Source: an uncultured Muribaculum sp.
GTDB taxonomy: Bacteria > Bacteroidota > Bacteroidia > Bacteroidales > Muribaculaceae
NCBI GenBank assembly: GCA_910578835.1
Contig: CAJTSK010000004.1
Location: 62,001 to 126,000, forward strand
Direction of reading: 5' to 3'
Length of the DNA: 64,000 bases
Part shown: in pieces, positions 52,639 through 60,076 of the stretch
How positions within the stretch are numbered: position 1 is the stretch's first letter
Layout of the letters: each line of letters begins with the position of its first letter
Notes under the pieces: model-generated
Databases searched by the model: none
What the model was told of the DNA's origin: nothing
What the model saw: only the letters and a program-made list of their open reading frames with translations
Program-made: the position numbers and the translations under genes

Positions 52639-53501
52639 AAACATCTCTGATTATATCAACCTACAACCGCCCTGACGCATTAAAATTATGTGTCAGGAGC
52701 GCAATATCGCAAAGTATTGCTCCTGATGAAATAGTAATAGGCGATGACGGATCCACTTCGGAAACCAAAGACATGATTGAAAACCTGCGCCGACTTACAC
52801 AAATACCTATAATTCATGTATGGCAGGAAGACAAAGGATTTCGTCTGGCGATGATGAGAAACAAGTCGGTTGCCGTATCTTCAGGCGATTATATTATAGA
52901 AATCGATGGTGACATAATACTTCACCGCGATTTTATAAAAGACCATATCGCTCTATGTAGACCAAATCATTACATCAGTGGCGGCAGGACTTATCTAAAC
53001 AGAAGCTTCTCAGAATATCTATGCCGTGAAGGCAAGTCGGACTATCCAAATTTTATGTCTTCCAAAATTGAATACAAACGCGAATATTGCATAAGAATAC
53101 CCTTGTTTTCAAAAATATTCGCATCACGATACAGGAAAAACAGAACCGGACTTGGATGCAACCTATCTTTTTTCAAAAAGGATTTTGCTGTAATAAACGG
53201 GTATGACGAGAGATTTGAAGGATACGGCTACGAAGATAGCGATTTAGAATCCAGATTTAAAAACAACGGCATAAAAAAACTATATGCTAAATTTTCTGCC
53301 ATCGCATTCCATTTATGGCACAACGAGGCATCAATGACCAATCTCGACAATAATCGCTCAATGTATGTACACAGCACACAACAACTAAAGACCAGATGTG
53401 TACACGGTTATGACAAGTATCTAAAGGGCAAGATAGAAGTCGCGCAGGAGGGCGTTGTAATCGTCACCGCCAATTACGAGGATGTCGGTGACGAGCGGTG
53501 A
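52635..53501 (+). CDS. Family 2 glycosyltransferase with galactosyltransferase-type C-terminal domain
   Basis: A 288-residue enzyme: GT2 N-terminal domain (LIISTYNRPDALKLCVRSA, the DGD metal motif at 91-93), followed by a C-terminal region with TGLGCNLSFFKKDF and GYDERFEGYGYEDSDLESR, the Glyco_transf_7C pattern used by galactosyltransferase-type enzymes. It is the last gene of the AT-rich operon. Its 3' end overlaps the convergent tRNA methyltransferase gene by 81 bases, so the two C-termini are coded on opposite strands of the same DNA. The overlap makes the last ~27 residues (IEVAQEGVV onwards) GC-richer than the rest. Confidence 0.87.
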   Translation: MKTSLIISTYNRPDALKLCVRSAISQSIAPDEIVIGDDGSTSETKDMIENLRRLTQIPIIHVWQEDKGFRLAMMRNKSVAVSSGDYIIEIDGDIILHRDFIKDHIALCRPNHYISGGRTYLNRSFSEYLCREGKSDYPNFMSSKIEYKREYCIRIPLFSKIFASRYRKNRTGLGCNLSFFKKDFAVINGYDERFEGYGYEDSDLESRFKNNGIKKLYAKFSAIAFHLWHNEASMTNLDNNRSMYVHSTQQLKTRCVHGYDKYLKGKIEVAQEGVVIVTANYEDVGDER

Positions 53502-54137
53502 CGGCTCAACGGCAATCTCCCATAAGAGGCGCGACGGTGACGGCGCGGAAGGCTTGGTGTAGACACGCGTGAGGCGGATGACATTCAATCCGGCAAGCTC
53601 GCAGTCGAGCAAGATATCATTTTCGCGGTCGGCGGGAGATACAAACGCGATACGTCCGCCCGGAGCAAGCAGAACGCGGGCGGCATGCAGGATGTCGGCA
53701 TAGCTCAAGCCGTCGCCGTGACGCGCCGCGGCACGCGCCCTGTCGGGCGACTTTATATCGGTAGTGAAAAATGGCGGATTACTTACAATCAGGTCATAAC
53801 GTGACAGTACGCCACTTCCTACAGCCCCGGAGAAGTCACACTCGACAAAATCAAGCCTGTCGCCCCAAGGAGAGGCAGCGGCATTTTCCCGTGCTTCAGC
53901 GACAGCCTCCGGCACAATGTCGATGCCGGTAATCATGGCGCGACTGCAGCGTTGCGCAATCATGAGTGCAATCACCCCTGAGCCTGTGCCGACATCAAGC
54001 ACTCGACTGCACCCCGTGATGTCACACCAGGCACCGAGCAACACACCGTCTGTGCCCACTTTCATGGCGGCAAGACGGTTAGCCACGGCAAATTGCTTGA
54101 AGCGGAATACCTGTTCTCTGTTTCGGTTAGTGCCCAT
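53421..54137 (-). CDS. trmN: tRNA1(Val) (adenine37-N6)-methyltransferase
   Basis: Class I SAM-dependent methyltransferase that methylates A37 of tRNA-Val (TrmN6/YfiC type). The 238 residues hold the SAM motif VLDVGTGSGVIALM and the N6-adenine motif NPPF in LIVSNPPFFTTDIKSP. The C-terminal EPSPLVTDILVIGGDDYNAL then RDFYLAL resembles the conserved end of Bacteroidetes homologues, which argues this end is genuine. The ATG at 54137 (MGTNRNREQ) is preferred over ATG 54170. It overlaps the convergent glycosyltransferase by 81 bases and follows the flippase-like gene by 34 bases. Confidence 0.9.
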   Translation of the reverse strand: MGTNRNREQVFRFKQFAVANRLAAMKVGTDGVLLGAWCDITGCSRVLDVGTGSGVIALMIAQRCSRAMITGIDIVPEAVAEARENAAASPWGDRLDFVECDFSGAVGSGVLSRYDLIVSNPPFFTTDIKSPDRARAAARHGDGLSYADILHAARVLLAPGGRIAFVSPADRENDILLDCELAGLNVIRLTRVYTKPSAPSPSRLLWEIAVEPSPLVTDILVIGGDDYNALLRDFYLAL

Positions 54138-54171
54138 TTCAAGGGCAAAGTTACAACAATACCGCGACAAA

Positions 54172-55203
54172 TCACTGCTTCACGGCATTTTTACGCTTCG
54201 TGACAGAAATATATACTGCGCTGAATATGCCGAGCATCACGAGCATCGCCGCCTGAAAGCTCCACATCACCATGGAAAATGCCGCTCCCTCGGTGTTGCC
54301 GATACCGTAAATCGAGAGGGCAAACATTACGGCGATATTCCAGGGTCCGAGACCGCCGTTGGATGGCACTGCCATGCTGAACGAGCCAAATACAAACACC
54401 ACCAGACCGGGAATCAAGCCATAGGCGGTACCGGGTGTCTCGACCAGCGCGCGTGTAAACGGGAAGGCGTAGAAGCACACATATGTCTCCATGAAATAAC
54501 ACACCCATATGCCGAGAGTAAGCATGATGTAAGCCCCGATGCCTTTCATCGTGAAGAGCACCTTGAAACCCGTCCACAAATCCTTTAGATTCTTGTCGAT
54601 TTCATTTACATACTGATACTTGCGAAGCACCCTGAACAGTGTCCAGATAACGATGACCGCCATTGTCACGCCAAACCACAGCCAGGGGTCGTCGGAGAGG
54701 TGACCGATATCCTTGCCTATGCTATAATGACTCATAAAAGTATCGATAGGACCTCGCGCCACAATCATCGCCAGCCCGAAGAGCATGACCACAACAATAG
54801 CATCAGATATGCGGTCGCCTATATCGGTGCCTATCACAGTGGAGAGCGGCACCCTCTCCCTGCGCGAGACGAAGATACATCGCCACGCCTCCCCCACGCC
54901 TGAAAACACGAGGTTAAGGGCGTAGGCGCCGAAAATCGACACACTCTCTGCTACAACCGGCATACGCGGCACCCCCACCCCGCGCAGCTGAATGCCCCAG
55001 CGTATGCCCCGGATTATATGGGAGAGCGTGGTTATCGCCATCATAAGTATAATCCAGCGGAAGTTACATCCGTCGCGAATCACCTTCATCATCTCGTGTA
55101 TGTCGACCTTGTGAAAGAGCCACACCACGAGCAGAGCCGACACCGCGAGCGGTATCATGTAGCGAAGCGCCTTTCCGGTCCATTTGCTAAATCGGTCAGC
55201 CAT
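54172..55203 (-). CDS. Lysylphosphatidylglycerol-synthase-TM-like flippase (UPF0104)
   Basis: A 343-residue inner-membrane protein with about eight helices. The UPF0104/LPG-synthase transmembrane pattern is clear: FGAYALNLVFSGVGEAWRCIF, IGTDIGDRISDAIVVVMLFG (around 119-140), and PSNGGLGPWNIAVMFAL in the C-terminal third. Homologues flip lipids or aminoacylated lipids but this short form lacks the catalytic soluble domain. It precedes the trmN gene on the same strand and diverges from engB. Its substrate is unknown. Confidence 0.87.
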   Translation of the reverse strand: MADRFSKWTGKALRYMIPLAVSALLVVWLFHKVDIHEMMKVIRDGCNFRWIILMMAITTLSHIIRGIRWGIQLRGVGVPRMPVVAESVSIFGAYALNLVFSGVGEAWRCIFVSRRERVPLSTVIGTDIGDRISDAIVVVMLFGLAMIVARGPIDTFMSHYSIGKDIGHLSDDPWLWFGVTMAVIVIWTLFRVLRKYQYVNEIDKNLKDLWTGFKVLFTMKGIGAYIMLTLGIWVCYFMETYVCFYAFPFTRALVETPGTAYGLIPGLVVFVFGSFSMAVPSNGGLGPWNIAVMFALSIYGIGNTEGAAFSMVMWSFQAAMLVMLGIFSAVYISVTKRKNAVKQ

Positions 55204-55312
55204 TATCAGTCATAATTTTTAGATATTAACAAATAAGTTAAACATTAGGGTGTGCATGACGTTCTTATTAACATAAAATTTTGTATCTTTACGCTAACTA
55301 ACCGATGGAATA

Positions 55313-55924
55313 ATGAATATAACCACAGCAAAATTTGAGATAAGCAATACCGACGTCAACAAATGCCCGGCTACGACGAGGCATGAATATGCCTTTATCG
55401 GGCGCTCCAATGTCGGCAAATCGTCTCTGATAAATATGCTCACAGGGCGCAAGGGTCTTGCGATGACCTCCTCCACCCCGGGCAAAACCACCCTTATCAA
55501 TCACTTCCTGATTAATGAAGACTGGTATATCGTGGACCTGCCCGGCTACGGATATGCGCAGCGCGGCAAACAGATGCAGGCACAGATAAAACGCATCATA
55601 GAAGAGTATATCTTGCAGCGCGCACAGATGACCTGCCTGTTCGTACTGATTGATTCACGCCATAATCCCCAGAAAATCGACATGGAGTTTATAGAGTGGC
55701 TCGGAGAAAACGGAGTGCCGTTTGCCATCGTGTTCACTAAACTTGACAAGATGTCGTCGACCGCAGGAAAAATCCAGACAAGGAAATATCTTGACACCCT
55801 GCGCGAACAATGGGAGGAGCTGCCACCGGTGTTTTACACCTCCAGCTCCGACGGCAGAGGCAGAAAGGAGCTTCTCGATTATATCGAGGAGCTGAACAAG
55901 CTGCCTCTTGTCGATGAGGAATAA
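55313..55924 (+). CDS. engB: Ribosome-biogenesis GTPase EngB/YsxC
   Basis: A 203-residue GTPase needed for large-subunit ribosome assembly. G1 is GRSNVGKSS (P-loop), G3 DLPG, and G4 TKLD; the N-terminal ATTRHEYAFIGRSNVGK segment is family-typical. The SAK-type G5 is replaced by YTSSSDGRGR. It is followed by the RSH gene after 35 bases; the two probably share a transcript. An element TATCTTTA at 55284 is a possible -7 box for this unit. Confidence 0.95.
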   Translation: MNITTAKFEISNTDVNKCPATTRHEYAFIGRSNVGKSSLINMLTGRKGLAMTSSTPGKTTLINHFLINEDWYIVDLPGYGYAQRGKQMQAQIKRIIEEYILQRAQMTCLFVLIDSRHNPQKIDMEFIEWLGENGVPFAIVFTKLDKMSSTAGKIQTRKYLDTLREQWEELPPVFYTSSSDGRGRKELLDYIEELNKLPLVDEE

Positions 55925-55959
55925 ACGCAACCGCCAATACTGATATTCAACCAACCGTC

Positions 55960-58161
55960 ATGAACGAAAAGTATCTTACCCCGACGGAAAAGGAGGAGAT
56001 GATAACCTCGTTTCGCCGTCTACTTGAACATACCCGTGAGATAACCGAGCCTGACGACATCAAGCGGGTAAAACGCATCATCAACGAAGGTATCAGTCAG
56101 AATCATTACAGCCGTGACAAATATGGCATAAATCCGGCTCTACATAATATAAAGACGGCTTTGTCGCTCTGCGAGAAGGTGAGCCCCGACCGCAACATGA
56201 TAATAGCCATACTTCTCTACAACCTCTGCAAAAGCGAGTTTATCCCTGAGGAGGAGCTTGTCGAAGAATGGGGCGACGACATAGCCAAGCTGATACGCGG
56301 ATTGCTGAAAGTGTCGACCCTTTACAGCAAGCAGGCGGCAGTGGAAAGTGACAATTTCAGGAAACTTCTGCTGACGTTTGCCGAAGATATACGCGTGATA
56401 ATCATAATGATTATCGACCGACTGGAGCTGATGCGCACCATCAACCATCATCCCAATGAAAAGATGGTGCATGACGTTGCCTACGAGTCAAATTATCTGT
56501 ACGCTCCCCTTGCCCACCGCCTCGGTCTTTATGCCATAAAGTCGGAGCTGGAGGATATGTCGCTGAAATATACCAACCGCGACACATACACGGAGATAGC
56601 CCACAAGCTCAATGAGACCAAGAAGAGCCGCGACGCGTATATAGCCGAGTTTATTAAGCCGATAAAAGAGAAGCTTGACAAGACCCCGCTGAAATATGAG
56701 ATAAAAGGCCGTACAAAATCGATATACTCGATATGGAACAAGCTGAAGAAGCAGAAAAACGACATCGAGCATATATATGACCTATTTGCCATAAGGATAA
56801 TCATCGACAGCGACCTGGAGTCGGAAAAGAGCGACTGCTGGCTCGCCTACTCCATAATCACCGACCTGTATCAGCCCAATCCGTCAAGAATGAAGGACTG
56901 GCTGAGCATACCGAAGAGCAACGGCTACGAGTCGCTGCATATCACAGTGTATGGACCCGGCAACCGCTGGGTAGAGGTGCAGATACGTACCAAGCGCATG
57001 GACCTCATCGCCGAGAAGGGACTTGCCGCCCACTGGCGTTACAAGGGCATCAAGAGCGAAGGCAATCTTGACGCATGGATGAACAATGTGCGCGACATAT
57101 TGGAGACCGCCGAGACCGGACCGATGGAGCTGATGAAAAACATGAAGATGGATATCTACGACAAAGAGGTATTTGTCTTCACCCCGAAAGGCGACCTTTA
57201 CAAGCTGCCATTCGGGGCGTCGCTGCTTGACTTCGCCTTCAATATCCACACCAACCTTGGCATGAAATGCACGGGCGGAAAAGTCAACGGCAAAAACCAA
57301 AAGCTCAACTATAAGCTGAAAAGCGGCGACACGGTGGAGATATTCACCTCAGGCGCCCAGATACCGAAGCTCGACTGGCTCAACTTTGTGGTGACCTCAA
57401 AGGCTCGCAACAAGATACGCCAGTCGGTCCATGAAATGCGCAACGGAGCCGCGACACTCGGCAAGGAGCTTGTGGAGCGACGGTTTAAAAACCGCAAAAT
57501 CGACCTGCAGGAAGCCACGATAATGCGCGTCATCAAAAAGATGGGCTACAAGACCGTGACCGACTTTTATGATGCCGTAGCCGCAGAGACCATCGACATC
57601 AATGACATCATATCGGAATATGAAAATATCGAGAAGAAAGATGCCGCCATCGGGGAGATCCGTTCGGCGGAGGAGTTTCAGCTGTCAAAAAGTGTCGAGG
57701 ATGAGCATCCCGACGATGTGCTTGTAATCGGAGACAATATCAAGGGCATCAATTACAAGCTCGCGAAATGCTGCAACCCGATATATGGCGACGAAGTGTT
57801 TGGCTTTATCTCGGCAGAGGGTGTCATCAAGATTCATCGCCACGACTGTCCCAATGCCGGGAACATACGGCAGAAATATCCCTACAGGCTGATTACGACC
57901 CGATGGTCAGGCAAACTCGGGCAGCAGTTTGGCGCCACTCTCCGTATAATCGGAAATGACGACATAGGCATAGTCACCAATATCACCTCCATCATCAACA
58001 AGGAGAAAGACGTGACGCTGCGAAGCATTTCCATCAATTCCAATGATTCGATATTCCAGGGCTACCTGATTGTCGGCATAAATGACACGGTGACCCTCAA
58101 TAACCTTATTAAGAAACTTAAAACCGTAAAAGGAGTAAAAAATGTGCAACGTAGTAATTAA
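55960..58161 (+). CDS. RSH (RelA/SpoT) family protein with degenerate hydrolase
   Basis: A 733-residue long RSH protein that makes (p)ppGpp. Domain order: pseudo-HD hydrolase (~40-190), synthetase (~240-350), TGS (~400-464), helical linker, zinc-finger-like CC segment (LAKCCNPIYG) and C-terminal ACT. Synthetase motifs are intact: RTKSIYSIW, HIYDLFAIRII, RMKD (310-313), NGYESLH, VEVQIRTK. In the hydrolase the HD pair is Tyr87-Asn88 (LLYN) and DRLHN reads DRLEL, so hydrolysis is not expected. RMKD is the RXKD form usual in bifunctional enzymes, not the EXDD of RelA. It follows engB and overlaps the lipoprotein gene by 20 bases. Confidence 0.9.
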   Translation: MNEKYLTPTEKEEMITSFRRLLEHTREITEPDDIKRVKRIINEGISQNHYSRDKYGINPALHNIKTALSLCEKVSPDRNMIIAILLYNLCKSEFIPEEELVEEWGDDIAKLIRGLLKVSTLYSKQAAVESDNFRKLLLTFAEDIRVIIIMIIDRLELMRTINHHPNEKMVHDVAYESNYLYAPLAHRLGLYAIKSELEDMSLKYTNRDTYTEIAHKLNETKKSRDAYIAEFIKPIKEKLDKTPLKYEIKGRTKSIYSIWNKLKKQKNDIEHIYDLFAIRIIIDSDLESEKSDCWLAYSIITDLYQPNPSRMKDWLSIPKSNGYESLHITVYGPGNRWVEVQIRTKRMDLIAEKGLAAHWRYKGIKSEGNLDAWMNNVRDILETAETGPMELMKNMKMDIYDKEVFVFTPKGDLYKLPFGASLLDFAFNIHTNLGMKCTGGKVNGKNQKLNYKLKSGDTVEIFTSGAQIPKLDWLNFVVTSKARNKIRQSVHEMRNGAATLGKELVERRFKNRKIDLQEATIMRVIKKMGYKTVTDFYDAVAAETIDINDIISEYENIEKKDAAIGEIRSAEEFQLSKSVEDEHPDDVLVIGDNIKGINYKLAKCCNPIYGDEVFGFISAEGVIKIHRHDCPNAGNIRQKYPYRLITTRWSGKLGQQFGATLRIIGNDDIGIVTNITSIINKEKDVTLRSISINSNDSIFQGYLIVGINDTVTLNNLIKKLKTVKGVKNVQRSN

Positions 58162-58975
58162 GGCGGCGATAGCGGCTGCACTGCCACTTGTCATCACGGC
58201 ATGTGGTGGCGGCAACGGCGCGAAAGAAATGGCGGAAGGACTTGTAAACTCGGCTGACTCGGCAGTGACAGCAGGCGACTACGCGCTTGCAATCGAGCTG
58301 CTTGACACGCTTCAGGCAAAGTATCCCGACCAGATTGACGCCCAGCGCAAGGGGATGCATATACGCCCCGCCGCGATAGAGAAAATGACAATAACCGAGA
58401 TGCAGATGACCGACAGCCTTCAGGCTTATTACACCCATCTGCAAGACTCGCTGATGAGCTATTTTACCTTTGTCAACAATCCGGAACTGGTAGAAGGCTA
58501 CTATGTAATCAAGGAGTACGGGAAGTCGTCGCTGTTTAACCGCACGGGACTGGAGGCACGAGTGTCACCCGATGGCGAGTTTTACATGATCAGCTCACTT
58601 AACGCCAAGGCGGCGAAACACACATCGGTAAGCCTTAAGGGCAATGGCGGTGAGGTATCGACTGCAGAGGTAGCCTACGACGGCGACCGCAACTACCGCT
58701 CGGGCGGTACTGAGATGATTACATTTATCGGAGCCGAATGTGACACACTCGGTAATTTCCTGCTCGCCAATCCCGGAGTAAAAATGACGCTTACCTTCAA
58801 GGGTGGCTCAAGCTATTCAACTCCGCTGCAAGCCAACGACAGCAAGTCGATTACCCTCGCCTATCAGCTTGGAAACGCCATGCAGACGGCACGCAAACTC
58901 AACTCCCGCCGCAACTTCCTCGACAAGCAACTGCTGCTTGCCCGCGACCAGGCAGCGCGTACCGCTAAAGATTAA
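58142..58975 (+). CDS. Hypothetical lipoprotein downstream of RSH
   Basis: A 277-residue protein with a lipoprotein signal peptide (MCNVVIKAAIAAALPLVITAC), so it should be anchored by Cys21. The N-terminal part has helical TPR-like composition (AGDYALAIELLDTLQAKYPDQ); the rest is beta-rich (VSLKGNGGEVSTAEVAYDGDR). No catalytic motif is seen. It overlaps the RSH gene by 20 bases and is co-translated, but a link with stringent response is unproven. The C-terminal ~40 residues are a basic coiled helix. Confidence 0.75.
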   Translation: MCNVVIKAAIAAALPLVITACGGGNGAKEMAEGLVNSADSAVTAGDYALAIELLDTLQAKYPDQIDAQRKGMHIRPAAIEKMTITEMQMTDSLQAYYTHLQDSLMSYFTFVNNPELVEGYYVIKEYGKSSLFNRTGLEARVSPDGEFYMISSLNAKAAKHTSVSLKGNGGEVSTAEVAYDGDRNYRSGGTEMITFIGAECDTLGNFLLANPGVKMTLTFKGGSSYSTPLQANDSKSITLAYQLGNAMQTARKLNSRRNFLDKQLLLARDQAARTAKD

Positions 58976-58983
58976 GCCCCTTG

Positions 58984-59991
58984 TTAACGGAGTCTAAGAG
59001 CGTCGAGCCAGCGGAACATATAATCGTAAAGGGCATTGCGGACTTCAGGCTTTGAGAGTACAAGGTCATGGAGTCCGCCTTTTACTGTAATCTCGGTGAC
59101 AAGAGGACCGAGACGCTTGCCGTAACGGGATATATCCTCGACATCAAGCACGCCGTCGGTCATTGCATATATCTCGGCTGAGTCGCCGGCCTTAGCCGAC
59201 CTGTCGGAGTGCATCAACAATACCGGCACCTTTATAAAGGGGTCGTTCTGAATCACAGCCTGAGCCATGTCGATGGCACGTATCCAGCCGGTGTCGACGT
59301 CGGGCGACACTTCAAATTTCAGTGACGTGTCATATTCCCACTCTCCCCCATATTGCTTCAACAGGCTCTCACTATAAGCGCGGCTTTCTCCTTGAGAAAT
59401 TGCTATGCCGGGGAAAATGCCGCCTATGCAATCGACCGCAGGTATGAGCATACGTTCCTGAAAACTGCTTTGGTTCCAGTCAAGAAACGGGCTGTTGAGT
59501 ACAAGAGCCTTAATCTCGGCAGGCGGGTTGGAATTCATGTACAAGGAAGTGGTGAGTCCGCCGGTGGAGTGCCCCATCAGCACTATCTCGTCGATGCCGT
59601 CGCGTTTCATGCAGTTTACCGCCGAATCGATGTCGGCGAAATATTCCCTCATGTCACGCACCTGAAACGGCTTTTGCCCCTCCATAAGCGACCTGCCGTA
59701 TTTACGCAGATCCACGGCATAAAAATTATAGCAAGAGTCGACAAAGCGGTCGCCCATCTCCTTCTGAAAAAAGTAATCGTTGAATCCATGAACGTAAAGC
59801 ACGCCACGGTTGCCGCCACACTTCGAGAGCTTACGTACAATAGTGGAGCGCACCTTGCCGCTATAATCGTCGGGCTGACTGACATAGCGCATCTCATAAC
59901 CGTCGCCGAGTCGGTCGGGCACCCATTGTGCCGCCACAGGGATGAAAGCTGCAAGCAGCATAAAGCTAAAAAACAAAACAGTCTTCTTCAT
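58984..59991 (-). CDS. Exported alpha/beta hydrolase (lysophospholipase-like)
   Basis: A 335-residue exported serine hydrolase. A signal peptide (MKKTVLFFSF to PVAAQ) is followed by an alpha/beta fold: GVLYVHGFNDYF (oxyanion region), the nucleophile elbow LMGHSTGGLTTS (Ser), and a late His in KGGLHDLVLSKP. The lid and acid positions fit lysophospholipase/monoglyceride-lipase types. The ATG at 59991 is used, since the ORF to 60171 would lack the signal peptide at its start and overlap alaS. It may degrade host or dietary lipids; the substrate is unknown. Confidence 0.85.
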   Translation of the reverse strand: MKKTVLFFSFMLLAAFIPVAAQWVPDRLGDGYEMRYVSQPDDYSGKVRSTIVRKLSKCGGNRGVLYVHGFNDYFFQKEMGDRFVDSCYNFYAVDLRKYGRSLMEGQKPFQVRDMREYFADIDSAVNCMKRDGIDEIVLMGHSTGGLTTSLYMNSNPPAEIKALVLNSPFLDWNQSSFQERMLIPAVDCIGGIFPGIAISQGESRAYSESLLKQYGGEWEYDTSLKFEVSPDVDTGWIRAIDMAQAVIQNDPFIKVPVLLMHSDRSAKAGDSAEIYAMTDGVLDVEDISRYGKRLGPLVTEITVKGGLHDLVLSKPEVRNALYDYMFRWLDALRLR

Positions 59992-60076
59992 ATCCGTAAA
60001 ATAAAGCAGGGCACGTATAATTGCGTGCCCATGCTTATAATAACTTAATTTTGTAAAAAGTTCATCGCGAGCGTTG

